Origin: Comamonadaceae bacterium
GTDB lineage: Bacteria; Pseudomonadota; Gammaproteobacteria; Burkholderiales; Burkholderiaceae_C
DNA: 64,000 bases
Direction of reading: 5' to 3'
Assembly (NCBI GenBank): GCA_027486755.1
Contig: JAIXOM010000006.1
Span: 1-64,000 of the forward strand
Below, one piece after another: positions 18,118 to 27,243 of the stretch. Below the pieces are notes generated by a model. That model was given only the letters and a program-made list of their open reading frames with translations, searched no databases and was not told the origin of the DNA. Each line of letters begins with the position of its first letter. Position 1 is the first letter of the stretch. The position numbers were made by a program, and so were the translations under genes.

Positions 18118-19002
18118 ATGCGCATGGCTTCGTGGAATCAGTCTGTGGGCTCGGGCGAGCGCTCGCTGGCTGGGCTTGATATCTCCGACACACACGCGCA
18201 CTGGCTGGTGCTGGGGCGCCGGGGGTCAGCTTGGCAGGTGCAGCAGCATCAGCAGTGGCCGCTGCGGCCGGGCTGGGTGGAAAACGGCCAGGTGCTCGAA
18301 TACCCCGATCTGGTCGACGCACTGCAGCAGTGGCTGGCCGGCAATCGGGTGCGCGAGCTGGCCATGGCACTGCCGCCCGAGGTCTGCGCCTCATTCGTGA
18401 TTCAAGCTCCGGGCCGCGTGCTGCGCTGGGGCCGCCGCCGCTGGCTGGCGGCCTGCGCGGCCGACCTGATGCGCAGACCAGCCTCGGAGCTCAGTTGGAG
18501 CGCCTACGAGCTGCCGGGGCCCGCCTCTGGTTGGCGTCTGATGGTAGTCGGGCTGGATCAGGTGCAGGATTGGTTGGGCCTGGCCGAGGCGCTCGCTTGT
18601 GACTGCCTGCACCTCGATGAGGCGCATCAGGCGGCCTGGCGGGCGTTGGACCGCTGGCATGAGGGATTGCCGCCGGGCGCCTGGTTGTTCCAGGTCGGCA
18701 GTTCCTGCATACAGGCCCTGTACGAGCAGGGTCAGCGCTGGCATTGGGCCTGGCGAGATCAAGGCCAGGCGCAGGACCTGATGGATCGGTGTCTGGCATC
18801 GGCTGCCGGTGCGTCGGTGTTTGTGCTGGGTCAGTCGCCTTTGGCTCAGGCACTGCAGCAGGCCCTGGCAGCGGCGGGCATGGGCCCGCTTCAGCCTGAG
18901 CCTGGCGATCGTCTCCAATGGGCTTCAGATGTTTTCCTCGACCGACGCTCGCCGGCTTACTGGGCGGCTCTCGGCTTGGCAGGCCAAGGGCTGTCGCCAT
19001 GA
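18118..19002 (+). CDS. pilM: Type IV pilus assembly protein PilM (divergent)
   Basis: PilM is the actin-like cytoplasmic component of the type IV pilus alignment complex; it binds the N-terminus of PilN. The 294-residue product is assigned by position first and by the actin-like start LAGLDISDTHAHWLVL. It is shorter than the typical 350 residues and strongly diverged, with few identifiable nucleotide-binding motifs. The ATG at 18118 has GGGAG about nine bases before it; an upstream TTG at 18058 is unlikely. Its stop overlaps the pilN ATG. Confidence 0.78.
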   Translation: MRMASWNQSVGSGERSLAGLDISDTHAHWLVLGRRGSAWQVQQHQQWPLRPGWVENGQVLEYPDLVDALQQWLAGNRVRELAMALPPEVCASFVIQAPGRVLRWGRRRWLAACAADLMRRPASELSWSAYELPGPASGWRLMVVGLDQVQDWLGLAEALACDCLHLDEAHQAAWRALDRWHEGLPPGAWLFQVGSSCIQALYEQGQRWHWAWRDQGQAQDLMDRCLASAAGASVFVLGQSPLAQALQQALAAAGMGPLQPEPGDRLQWASDVFLDRRSPAYWAALGLAGQGLSP

Positions 19003-19601
19003 TGCGCTTTGCCGTGCCAGCCTTTAATTTGCTGCCGGCGTCGATGCCAAAGCGGCGCCGCTCCGGCCCCGCGCCTTGGCGACCCATGCTGGTGGCCTTG
19101 GGGGCAGGATTGGCCTGCGGCCTCTTGATACTGGCCGAGGGCCAGCGGCGCTTACAGCAAGAGCGCGAATCCTTGGTGCCCCTGAAGTCCGAATTGGAAG
19201 GCCTGCAGGCCCGCCAGCGCGAACTGGCGCCCAAGCTCCAGGCCCAGGAGGCCCTTGAGGCACAGCAGCAAGGGCATGCGCTGCAGCGCTCGCGCTGGCA
19301 GGGCGCGAGTCATCTTTTGCAGCGCCTGGCGCAGGCGCCAGGCCGTTCAGCCCGTTTGCAGTTGCTCGAGCTCAGGCTCGATGAGCAGGGGCTGCTCCTG
19401 ACCGGCCAAATCGCCTCCGGTGAGTTTCAACCCTGGATGGCTGGACTGCAGCTGCCTGGGGGCCCGGCGCGCTTGCTTGAATTGAGCCCGCCTTCGGCCC
19501 CTGGCGCGATGCCCGAGGGCCAGCCCGAGGGCCAGCCCGAGATGTCGCGCTTTGTGCTTCTCTTCGCGCCGTCGCCCGTCTCGAGCGGGGGCCGGCCATG
19601 A
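18999..19601 (+). CDS. pilN: Type IV pilus assembly protein PilN
   Basis: PilN is an inner-membrane bitopic protein that links PilM to PilO. The 200-residue product carries the PilM-binding motif FNLLPAS near its start (residues 8-14), one transmembrane helix (about residues 31-50), a coiled-coil-like stretch (QQERESLVPLKSELEGLQ), and a C-terminal ferredoxin-like periplasmic domain. A Gly/Pro/Gln/Glu repeat (PEGQPEGQPE) near residues 173-182 comes from a 12-bp tandem DNA repeat. It overlaps pilM and the pilO-pilP gene by 4 bp each. Confidence 0.85.
   Translation: MMRFAVPAFNLLPASMPKRRRSGPAPWRPMLVALGAGLACGLLILAEGQRRLQQERESLVPLKSELEGLQARQRELAPKLQAQEALEAQQQGHALQRSRWQGASHLLQRLAQAPGRSARLQLLELRLDEQGLLLTGQIASGEFQPWMAGLQLPGGPARLLELSPPSAPGAMPEGQPEGQPEMSRFVLLFAPSPVSSGGRP
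19512..19541 (+). repeat. 12-bp tandem repeat in pilN
   Basis: Two and a half copies of CCCGAGGGCCAG, in frame, encode PEGQPEGQPE. The number of copies could vary by slippage without breaking the frame. Confidence 0.85.
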
Positions 19602-20554
19602 AGCTGCAATGGCCCGGCAGGCAGGGTCTGCGCCCCACGCCCGTCCTGTCTAGCCATCGCCCCACGGTGCTTGGCCTGTCCGCAGGCGCTGCCTTGCTGG
19701 CCGTGCTGGGCCTGAGCTTGCCCGTGGCGACATCCGACTGGCTGGCTGAAAGCCAGGCGCTGGAACATAGGCGGCAGGAACTCGATGCATCGCTGACACA
19801 AGCACGGGCCAAACTGCGTCAGGTGCAAGCTGCTCTGAGCACGGACCCCGCGCCCGCAGCATCGGGCTCGCCCGTGGCGGCCGATCACTTTGAGTTGCAC
19901 CGCCTGGCCCTTGCAAAGAGGCTGCGCGTCGAAGTCCTCAAGTCGGCAGACGATGTGCCTGCGGGCGCGGCCACCCGTCTTCAGCTGCGTGGCAGTTACA
20001 GCGATCTGGTGGCTTTCGTGGCCGCGATGGCCCGTTCCGAAGTGGCCTGGGGCCTGCAAAGCCTGCAATTGGCCGCAGGCGAGGACCGGGGGCATCGCCT
20101 CAGTCTGCGGCTGCAAGCCCTTCCCGTTGGGGCTTGGATGCAGGCCAGCCGCGCTGAGCCCATGCGCCTGCTTGCGCTTCCCGTGGGGTTTGATCCATTT
20201 GCTGCAGCGCCCCCTCTGAGCCGAGCGCCCCTTTCTGCAGCGGCTGCAGACCCGCTGGCTGACGTGCCTGCACAGTGGCGCTTCGAGTTTGCCCGCGAGC
20301 GCGAGCCGCTGGAAGCCTTGGCCCTGCGCGAGCTGTCTTTGACCGGCACCTTTCGACAAGGCCAAACCTGGTTGGCTTTGTTGCGCTCGGGCACTGTGAT
20401 CCATACCTTGAAAGTGGGCGACTACCTTGGGCCGGATCACGGTCGGGTGCAAGCCGTCGATCAGGATGGCCTGGACTTGCGCGAACTCAAGCGCGATGCG
20501 CAAGGCCATTGGACCGAGCAAATGCGGCGCTGGCGCGTCGGTGCTGCGCCATGA
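19598..20554 (+). CDS. Fused PilO-PilP type IV pilus alignment protein
   Basis: One 318-residue frame appears to contain two proteins normally made separately. Residues 1-190 look like PilO: short cytoplasmic start, one transmembrane helix (about 25-47), coiled coil (SQALEHRRQELDASLTQAR), and a periplasmic domain ending near LRLQALP. Residues 196-318 look like PilP: GFDPFAAAP, then a linker, then LSLTGTFRQG, VGDYLGPDHGRVQAV and LRELKRDAQGHWTEQ, which match the PilP beta domain that binds the PilQ secretin. There is no lipobox, so the PilP part is anchored by PilO's helix instead of a lipid. It overlaps both neighbours by 4 bp, so the frame is not interrupted. Confidence 0.8.
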   Translation: MKLQWPGRQGLRPTPVLSSHRPTVLGLSAGAALLAVLGLSLPVATSDWLAESQALEHRRQELDASLTQARAKLRQVQAALSTDPAPAASGSPVAADHFELHRLALAKRLRVEVLKSADDVPAGAATRLQLRGSYSDLVAFVAAMARSEVAWGLQSLQLAAGEDRGHRLSLRLQALPVGAWMQASRAEPMRLLALPVGFDPFAAAPPLSRAPLSAAAADPLADVPAQWRFEFAREREPLEALALRELSLTGTFRQGQTWLALLRSGTVIHTLKVGDYLGPDHGRVQAVDQDGLDLRELKRDAQGHWTEQMRRWRVGAAP

Positions 20555-21990
20555 AGTCCGTGGCATGGCTGCTGGCGGCAGCCTTTACGCTGTGTACTTG
20601 TGCTGCGAGCGCTCAGCCACCTGTGCAGGAGCCAGCAGCGACTGAAAACTCACCCGCTGCGCCGCTGACCAAGACCTATCGCGGACAGCTGGTGTCCTTC
20701 AATTTCCAGACGGTCGAGGTGCGGACTCTGTTGCAGCTTTTGGCCCATTTCAGTGGCTTCAACATCATCGTCTCCGACGGGGTCAGTGGCAGCACCAGCT
20801 TGCGGGTGCAGGACCTGCCCTGGGACCAGGTGCTCGATATCGTTGTGCAGAGCCGGGGTCTGACCCAGCGCCAGGAAGGTTCGGTGATCTGGGTGGGCAC
20901 CCGCGCCGAGCAAGCGGCTCGCCAGCGCCAGGAACTCGACGGGCAGCAGGCCCTGCAGACCGTAGAGCAGGTGCAGACCACAAGCTTTCGCCTGAACTAC
21001 GCACGCGCTGACGAGGTCGCCCGGCAGCTGCAGATCGGCCCGCCCGCCAGCCGGGTGCTGTCGGCGCGCGGCAACGTCATGCCCGAGGTGCGGACCAATC
21101 AGATCTTTGTGACCGATGTGGCTGCCCGCTTGGCCATGGTGCGACGGGTTATCGAGCAGCTTGACATCCCGGTGCGGCAGGTGATGATTGAAGCGCGCAT
21201 TGTCGAAGCCGGTGACAGCTTTGGCCGTTCCATCGGCGCGCGCCTGGGCGGTCGGCTGGCGGGCAGGCCCGCCAATACTGCGCAGTCAGGCTGGTCGGGC
21301 GGACAGCTTGGCGGTGGCTACATCCTGCCCCGTCAGCCCGAGGCTGGCGAGCCCTTGCTGGGGCGCGACTTTGGCATCGCAGGCGCGGACATGGTCAACC
21401 TGCCCGCACAGGCTTTGAGCGGTCAGCCCGCAGGCGCGCTGGCGCTGTCCCTGTTTAACGCATCGCTGACCCGGGTGCTCAACCTGGAGATTTCGGCGCT
21501 GGAGGCTGACGGTAAAGGCCGGGTGGTGGCTAGCCCGCGCATCGTCACCGCCGATCAGGTCAAAGCCATCATTGAGCAGGGCACCGAGTTGCCTTACCAG
21601 CAGGCCGCCGGCAGCGGGGCGACCTCGCTGACTTTTCGCAAGGCCAATCTGAAGCTGGAGGTGACTCCGCAGATCGCGCCGGACGGCCGCATCATCCTTA
21701 ATGTCGATATCAACAAAGACAGCGTGGGTCGCAGCACGCCCAACGGTTTTGCGATCGATACCAAGCATGTGCAGACCCAGGTCCGGGTCGATGACGGCGG
21801 CACGGTGATGATTGGCGGAATCTTCGAGACCATCGAGCGCGAGGACGAGGCCCGGGTGCCCTTGTTGGGCAGCTTGCCCGGCGTGGGCGCACTGTTTCGC
21901 AGCCGAACCCGCAGCCTGGCCAAGTCCGAATTGCTGGTCTTTCTGACGCCCCAGGTGCTGGTGGAAGAGCCCCGGGCTGCTGCGCCCTGA
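20551..21990 (+). CDS. pilQ: Type IV pilus secretin PilQ (short form)
   Basis: PilQ forms the outer-membrane ring through which the pilus passes. The 479-residue product has a signal peptide (1-21), an N0 (secretin/TonB short N-terminal) domain (about 45-110, FNFQTVEVRTLLQLLAHFSG), an N1 domain (about 145-220), and a complete secretin core ending in VPLLGSLPGVGALFR. It lacks the N-terminal AMIN peptidoglycan-binding domains, which explains a length about 200 residues below usual PilQ. I chose ATG 20551, overlapping the fusion gene's stop. It is followed 80 bp later by aroK. Confidence 0.9.
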   Translation: MKSVAWLLAAAFTLCTCAASAQPPVQEPAATENSPAAPLTKTYRGQLVSFNFQTVEVRTLLQLLAHFSGFNIIVSDGVSGSTSLRVQDLPWDQVLDIVVQSRGLTQRQEGSVIWVGTRAEQAARQRQELDGQQALQTVEQVQTTSFRLNYARADEVARQLQIGPPASRVLSARGNVMPEVRTNQIFVTDVAARLAMVRRVIEQLDIPVRQVMIEARIVEAGDSFGRSIGARLGGRLAGRPANTAQSGWSGGQLGGGYILPRQPEAGEPLLGRDFGIAGADMVNLPAQALSGQPAGALALSLFNASLTRVLNLEISALEADGKGRVVASPRIVTADQVKAIIEQGTELPYQQAAGSGATSLTFRKANLKLEVTPQIAPDGRIILNVDINKDSVGRSTPNGFAIDTKHVQTQVRVDDGGTVMIGGIFETIEREDEARVPLLGSLPGVGALFRSRTRSLAKSELLVFLTPQVLVEEPRAAAP

Positions 21991-22070
21991 ATGGGCGCGG
22001 CCGGCGTCGGCAGTGCGTTTGTGCAGGGCGTTTATCATGGCAAGCTTCGCCTTTAACGCTGTCTGCTTTC

Positions 22071-22652
22071 GTGTCCGAATATCCCAGCCTCATTGCTTGT
22101 GTTGGCCTGCCTGGTTCAGGCAAGTCCACCGTGGGCCGCCAGCTGGCCCGGCGGCAGGGGCTGCGTTTTGTCGACTCTGACCATCTGATCGAGGAGCGTC
22201 TGGGTTGCTCCATCCGGGAATTTTTTGAGCGCGAGGGCGAGGCGGCCTTTCGGGACGTCGAGGAAGAGGTGCTGGATGAACTGACCCAGGCCAGCAGCGG
22301 CGTGCTCTCTACGGGCGGCGGCTCTGTGCTGCGGCCAGCCAATCGCCAGCGGCTGCAGGAGCGCACCACCACCATCTACCTGCATTCTTCGGCCGACGAG
22401 GTGTTCAAGCGCCTCAGACATGACCAGAACCGCCCTCTTTTGCAGGTGGCCGACCCCCTGGGTCGGCTGCGCGAGCTCTACAAGGCGCGCGATCCGCTTT
22501 ACCGTGAGACCGCGCATTTCGTGATCGAGACTGGCCGCCCCTCGGTGTCCGGTCTGGTCAATATGATCATCATGCAACTAGAACTGGCCGGCCTCGGTCG
22601 GCCCGCAGCAGCGGCCGAAGCCTTGCCAGCCTCTTCGGCTCCACCGGTTTAA
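22071..22652 (+). CDS. aroK: Shikimate kinase
   Basis: AroK phosphorylates shikimate in the chorismate pathway. The 193-residue protein starts at GTG and has the P-loop GLPGSGKST, the shikimate-binding DSD in [17 protein letters not shown]-like FRDVEEEVL, the glycine-rich STGGGSVLR, and RPLLQ in the lid. The last 20 residues are an Ala-rich tail. It is followed 4 bp later by aroB, the conserved pilQ-aroK-aroB order. Confidence 0.97.
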   Translation: MSEYPSLIACVGLPGSGKSTVGRQLARRQGLRFVDSDHLIEERLGCSIREFFEREGEAAFRDVEEEVLDELTQASSGVLSTGGGSVLRPANRQRLQERTTTIYLHSSADEVFKRLRHDQNRPLLQVADPLGRLRELYKARDPLYRETAHFVIETGRPSVSGLVNMIIMQLELAGLGRPAAAAEALPASSAPPV

Positions 22653-22656
22653 CTCC

Positions 22657-23775
22657 ATGGCCCCAGCTTCCTCTGATGTGCAGCGCGTACCCATCGATCT
22701 GGGCGAGCGCAGCTATCCCATCCTGATCGCTTCCGGCCTGATCGGTGACGCCCAGACTTACGCCGATCTGCCCCGCGCTCAGACTGCACTCATCGTCAGC
22801 AACACCACGGTGGCACCGCTGTATGCCCAGGCCTTGCAAACCGCGCTGGCGTCTTATTACCCGCGGGTGCTGCTGCTGAGCCTGCCTGATGGTGAGAGCC
22901 ACAAGGATTGGCCAAACTTGCAGCGCATCTTCGATGTTTTGCTCGAGCACGGCTGCGACCGCAAGACGGTCTTGTTCGCCCTCGGCGGTGGCGTGGTCGG
23001 CGACATCACCGGCTTTGCGGCGGCCAGCTATATGCGCGGCGTTCCATTTGTTCAGGTGCCCACCACGCTGCTGGCCCAGGTCGACTCCTCGGTGGGCGGT
23101 AAGACCGCGATCAACCACCCGCTGGGCAAGAACATGATCGGCGCTTTCTACCAGCCGGCGCGGGTGGTGTGTGACCTCGATGTGCTGACCAGTCTGCCGG
23201 CGCGCGAGCTCAGCGCCGGGCTGGCTGAGATCATCAAATACGGACCGATCGCTGACATGGGGTTTCTCGACTGGATCGAGAGTCACATGCCTGAGCTGCT
23301 GGAGCGCGAGCCACGGGCGCTCGGCGTAGCCGTGCGCCGCAGTTGCGAGATCAAGGCTGGGGTGGTCGGGCTTGATGAGCGGGAGGCTGGCTTGCGTGCC
23401 ATCCTCAACTTCGGCCACACCTTCGGCCATGCGATCGAAGCGGGCTTGGGCTACGGCCAGTGGCTGCATGGCGAGGCGGTGGGCTGTGGCATGGTGATGG
23501 CGGCGCTGCTGTCAGAGCGTTTGGGTTTGATTGATGCGGCTCTGGTGGCCAGGATCCGGCGATTGGTGCAGGCTGCGGGCCTGCCGGTGGTGGGCCCGCA
23601 GCTGTCGCCGACTGACAACGCAGGCCGTTATCTGGAGCTGATGCGTTTGGACAAGAAATCAGAAGCCGGCCAGATCAAATTCGTGGTGATCGAAGCGCCA
23701 GGCCGTGCCGGCGTGCGCGGCGCGCCCGATGCGCTGGTGCGCGAGGTCATCGATGCCTGTTGCGTCCCGGCCTGA
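22657..23775 (+). CDS. aroB: 3-Dehydroquinate synthase
   Basis: AroB converts DAHP to 3-dehydroquinate, the second step towards chorismate. The 372-residue NAD- and zinc-dependent enzyme shows [19 protein letters not shown] and [17 protein letters not shown], both NAD and substrate binding, and the metal ligands in E (GLAEIIKYG), H ([11 protein letters not shown]) and H ([11 protein letters not shown]). Length is standard. It is operonic with aroK and dgt. Confidence 0.98.
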   Translation: MAPASSDVQRVPIDLGERSYPILIASGLIGDAQTYADLPRAQTALIVSNTTVAPLYAQALQTALASYYPRVLLLSLPDGESHKDWPNLQRIFDVLLEHGCDRKTVLFALGGGVVGDITGFAAASYMRGVPFVQVPTTLLAQVDSSVGGKTAINHPLGKNMIGAFYQPARVVCDLDVLTSLPARELSAGLAEIIKYGPIADMGFLDWIESHMPELLEREPRALGVAVRRSCEIKAGVVGLDEREAGLRAILNFGHTFGHAIEAGLGYGQWLHGEAVGCGMVMAALLSERLGLIDAALVARIRRLVQAAGLPVVGPQLSPTDNAGRYLELMRLDKKSEAGQIKFVVIEAPGRAGVRGAPDALVREVIDACCVPA

Positions 23776-23790
23776 GGACGCGTGCCGCTT

Positions 23791-24924
23791 ATGAGCCGGG
23801 CTGTCTACGCCAGCGACCCGGCACACACCCGCGGCCGTCGCCATCCGGAGCAGCCTGCGCCAACCCGCTCAGAATTTCAGCGCGACCGCGACCGCATCGT
23901 TCACTCCACGGCCTTCAGGCGCCTGGTCTACAAGACCCAGGTCTTCCTCAACCACGAGGGCGATCTCTTTCGCACACGTCTGACCCACTCGCTGGAGGTG
24001 GCGCAGATCGGCCGCTCGATCGCCCGACCCTTGGGGCTCGATGAAGATTTGGTCGAGGCCATAGCCCTGGCCCATGATCTGGGTCACACGCCTTTCGGTC
24101 ACGCCGGGCAGGATGCGCTCAACGAATGCATGGTCGGCCATGGCGGCTTCGAGCACAACCTGCAAAGCCTGCGTGTCGTTGACGCCTTGGAGGAACGCTA
24201 TCCGGCCCACGACGGCCTGAACCTGACCTTCGAGGCGCGTGAGGGCATCCTCAAGCATTGCTCGCGGCGCAACGCTCTCAGGCTGGAACAGCTTGAACCC
24301 GGCGGCGTCGGACGGCGATTCATCGACGGTACTCAGCCCAGCCTGGAGGCCCAGCTGTGCAATCTGGCCGACGCCATCGCCTACAACGCCCATGATATCG
24401 ACGATGGGGTGCGTTCTGGCCTGATTTCCATCGAGCAGCTGCAGGAACTGGCCTTGTTCGAGCGCCACCACCGACAGGCCTTGGCCCAGCATCCCGACCT
24501 GCCGCGGCGCGCCCGTCGCCTGCTCTATGAGGTGATACGCAGGATGCTCAGCGAGCAGGTCTACGACGTGATCGATGCCACCCGGGCGCTCATCGAGCAG
24601 CACCGACCACACAGCGCCGATGCGGTACGTCGGGCGCCGACGCTGGTACGTTTTAGCAGCGGCATGCATGCCCAGGCCAGCGAGCTCAAACAGTTCTTGT
24701 TCGCCAAGCTGTATCGGCATCCTCAGGTGATGCAGACCACCGGGCAGGCCCAGCAGATGGTGCGCGAGTTGTTCCAGGCCTACTTGGCCGATTCGGCCGC
24801 CATGCCCGCCGACTTTGCCGCGCGGCAGGACCGGGAGAGGGCGGTGGCCGATTACATCGCAGGCATGACCGACCGTTTTGCGGCGCGCGAGCATGAGCGC
24901 CTGACCGGCGCCAGGCTGCTGTGA
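23791..24924 (+). CDS. dgt: dGTPase-like deoxynucleotide triphosphohydrolase
   Basis: A HD-domain enzyme that removes triphosphate from deoxynucleotides. The 377-residue protein has the catalytic metal motif H...HD in the segments TRLTHSLEVAQI and ALAHDLGHTPFGHAGQ, and the family segments STAFRRLVYKTQVF and FEHNLQSLRV. I chose ATG 23791; GAGGA ends 12 bases before it and only 3 bases before the alternative GTG 23782, so neither spacing is ideal. It follows aroB by 15 bp and its stop overlaps the next ATG (TGATG). Confidence 0.92.
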   Translation: MSRAVYASDPAHTRGRRHPEQPAPTRSEFQRDRDRIVHSTAFRRLVYKTQVFLNHEGDLFRTRLTHSLEVAQIGRSIARPLGLDEDLVEAIALAHDLGHTPFGHAGQDALNECMVGHGGFEHNLQSLRVVDALEERYPAHDGLNLTFEAREGILKHCSRRNALRLEQLEPGGVGRRFIDGTQPSLEAQLCNLADAIAYNAHDIDDGVRSGLISIEQLQELALFERHHRQALAQHPDLPRRARRLLYEVIRRMLSEQVYDVIDATRALIEQHRPHSADAVRRAPTLVRFSSGMHAQASELKQFLFAKLYRHPQVMQTTGQAQQMVRELFQAYLADSAAMPADFAARQDRERAVADYIAGMTDRFAAREHERLTGARLL

Positions 24925-26126
24925 TGACGCGCTCTTCAGATTCTTTGTTCCCGGCCTGGGTGGTGGTGCTAGCGGGTGTGGTGGCAGCTTTACAGGTGGC
25001 CAAACTGCCTCCAGCCTTGACAGCGCTGCAGGCCGATCTGGGCCTGAGCCTGGTGCAGTCTGGGTTTTTGTTGTCTATGGTTCAACTGGCGGGCATGCTC
25101 ACCGCAGTGGTGGTGGGTCTGCTGGCCGACAGCTTCGGCCTCAAGCGCGCCATGGTCAGCGGTTTGCTGCTGCTGGCCGCGGCCAGCGCGCTGGGCAGTC
25201 TAGCCAGTAGCGCGCCGACCTTGCTGATTTTGCGGGCCATTGAAGGCATGGGATTTCTATGGGCCACGCTGCCGGCGCCGGCCTTGATTCGGCGTCTGGT
25301 ACCGGCCGGGCGACTGGCCGGCATGATCGGCGTCTGGGGCACCTACATGCCTTTGGGCACAGCCCTGGCCTTGCTCGGCGGTCCGTTTGTCATTCCTCTC
25401 GGTGGCTGGCCCCTGTGGTGGGACCTGTTTGCCGTGCTGTCCCTGGTGATGGCGGTCTGGCTGCACCGGGCGGTACCGGCCGATCCGCCAACCCAGCCTC
25501 ATGCCCGCAGCAGTCTGACCACGAGTCTGCTTGCCACCCTCACGGCTCCCGGCCCCTGGCTGGTGGCGCTGATGTTTGGCGTCTATTCCGCCCAGTGGCT
25601 GGCGGTGGTGGGCTTCTTGCCCTCCATTTATGCCAGCGCCGGCCTGAGCGGAGCGGCTTTGGGGGTGCTGACTGCATTGGCAGCCGGGGCTAACGTGGTG
25701 GGCAATGTGGCCTCGGGCCGGCTGCTGCAGGCGGGGTACCAGCCGCACAAGCTTTTGTGGGTCGGCTTTGCTGGCATGGCCTTGGGCAGCAGCCTGGCCT
25801 TCATGACTGCAACCGAGGGCTGGCCGGTGCTGCGTTACGCCTCGATGTTGCTGTTTTTCAGCGTGGGCGGCCTGGTACCTGCCACCTTGTTTTCGCTGGC
25901 CGTCAGGCTGGCCCCCGGGGAGCGCCAGGTCGCCGGCACGGTAGGCTGGGTCTTGCAGTGGTCAGCCTTGGGGCAATTTTTCGGCCCACCGGCGGTGGCC
26001 TGGGTGGCTGCTCAGGCAGGTGGCTGGCAGCAGACGCCCTTGGTGACCGGAAGTTGCTGCCTCCTGGGTGCTGTCCTGGCCGGGCTGACCGCCGGGCACA
26101 TGCGGCGGCTGCCCACCAGGGCCTGA
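24924..26126 (+). CDS. Major facilitator superfamily transporter
   Basis: A 12-helix MFS permease of 400 residues, similar in character to the CynX/NarK-like group. The first half has the MFS loop 2-3 signature in GLLADSFGLKRAM; a central loop lies at about residues 180-200. The substrate cannot be told from sequence. It starts at ATG 24924, within the dgt stop (TGATG), so it may be translated with dgt; an overlapping GTG at 24921 is possible. It converges on the Bug-family gene 13 bp downstream. Confidence 0.85.
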   Translation: MTRSSDSLFPAWVVVLAGVVAALQVAKLPPALTALQADLGLSLVQSGFLLSMVQLAGMLTAVVVGLLADSFGLKRAMVSGLLLLAAASALGSLASSAPTLLILRAIEGMGFLWATLPAPALIRRLVPAGRLAGMIGVWGTYMPLGTALALLGGPFVIPLGGWPLWWDLFAVLSLVMAVWLHRAVPADPPTQPHARSSLTTSLLATLTAPGPWLVALMFGVYSAQWLAVVGFLPSIYASAGLSGAALGVLTALAAGANVVGNVASGRLLQAGYQPHKLLWVGFAGMALGSSLAFMTATEGWPVLRYASMLLFFSVGGLVPATLFSLAVRLAPGERQVAGTVGWVLQWSALGQFFGPPAVAWVAAQAGGWQQTPLVTGSCCLLGAVLAGLTAGHMRRLPTRA

Positions 26127-26139
26127 AGCGCTCCTTGCT

Positions 26140-27120
26140 TTATTCGGCCTCGATCTTGGCCTCGCGAATGGCCTTGGCCCACTTGGCTGTCTCCACCCTG
26201 GTGCGTTCTGCCAGGGCCTGCGGCGTGCCGGGTGAGGTTTCAAAGCCTAGCGCGGAAAAGCGCTCTTGAATGTCCTTGTCGCTGGCAGCAGCGTTGGCGG
26301 CGCGGTTCAGGCGGTTGACGATCTCAGGCGGCGTGCCTGCTGGCGCAAACAGCGCGAAATAGGCAATCAACTCATAGTCTTTCAGGCCCAGCGCCTCATT
26401 GACTGTGGGCAGATCAGGCACAGCCGCCGCCCGCTGCGTCGAGGTGACGGCCAGTCCCCGCACCTTGCCAGCCTTAACCTGGGGCAGCATGACGGCGAAG
26501 TCTGCGGTGAACATATTGACCTGGCCCCCAATCAGGTCGGTCATTGCTGCCGGGCCGGACTTGTAGGGAACATGGGTCATCTGGATGCCGGCCATGCTGG
26601 CCAGCATTTCGCTGGAGACGCGCTGCGAAGCGCTGGCGCTGGCAAAAGTGACCTGACCGGACTTGGACTTGGCCAGGTTCACGAAATCGCGCAGGTTCTT
26701 CACCGGTACATCATTGTTGACCCCCACGATCAGAGGCACCGAGCCCAGGAAAGCGATCGGTGCAAAAGCCGTGTCCTGGTCATATGGAAGCTTCTTCATG
26801 AGGCTCTTGAGTGCGGCGTTGGTACTGTTGGTGCCCACCAAAATCGTGTAGCCGTCTGGGGCCGACTTGGCCACCGCGTCAGCGCCTAGCATGCCATTGA
26901 CGCCAGCGCGGTTTTCCACCACGATGGTCTGCCCCAGGTTCTCCGACATCTTCTGGGCAAAGGCCCGGCCAATCTGGTCGGTGGCACTGCCCGGCGCGAA
27001 AGGCACGATCGCCTTGATCGGCTTGTTCGGGAAAGTCCCGCCAGCGCTTGTTTGAGCATGCGCCCAGGTGGTGGCCAAGCTCAGTGCAAGAGCCAGGGTG
27101 CTTGAAAAACGAAAGCCCAT
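26140..27120 (-). CDS. Bug-family tripartite tricarboxylate transporter binding protein
   Basis: A periplasmic substrate-binding protein of the TctC/Bug family, which is greatly expanded in Burkholderiales. The 326-residue protein begins with a signal peptide (1-23, AHAQT) and has FPNKPIKAIVPFAPGSATDQIGR, VVENRAGVNGMLGADAVAK, and VPYKSGPAAMTDLIGGQVNM, all typical. No tctA or tctB permease is present nearby, so it is an orphan receptor; ligand unknown. It stands between an MFS transporter and the RAYT element. Confidence 0.92.
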   Translation of the reverse strand: MGFRFSSTLALALSLATTWAHAQTSAGGTFPNKPIKAIVPFAPGSATDQIGRAFAQKMSENLGQTIVVENRAGVNGMLGADAVAKSAPDGYTILVGTNSTNAALKSLMKKLPYDQDTAFAPIAFLGSVPLIVGVNNDVPVKNLRDFVNLAKSKSGQVTFASASASQRVSSEMLASMAGIQMTHVPYKSGPAAMTDLIGGQVNMFTADFAVMLPQVKAGKVRGLAVTSTQRAAAVPDLPTVNEALGLKDYELIAYFALFAPAGTPPEIVNRLNRAANAAASDKDIQERFSALGFETSPGTPQALAERTRVETAKWAKAIREAKIEAE

Positions 27121-27215
27121 AAAAACTCCTTTTCGCAGATTGACCCAGATTGTCCGCGTGTGCTCGGGCTCCGCCTTCAGGATCTTCCCTGAACAACCGG
27201 ATAGTCGAGATAATC

Positions 27216-27236
27216 GGGGTCAGATACCAATTAATT
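27216..27236 (+). repeat. Left inverted repeat of the RAYT element
   Basis: Begins GGGGTCAGATACCAATTAA. Its reverse complement is found without mismatch at 28033-28053. It ends 7 bp before the transposase ATG. Confidence 0.9.
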
Positions 27237-27243
27237 TCAAGCC

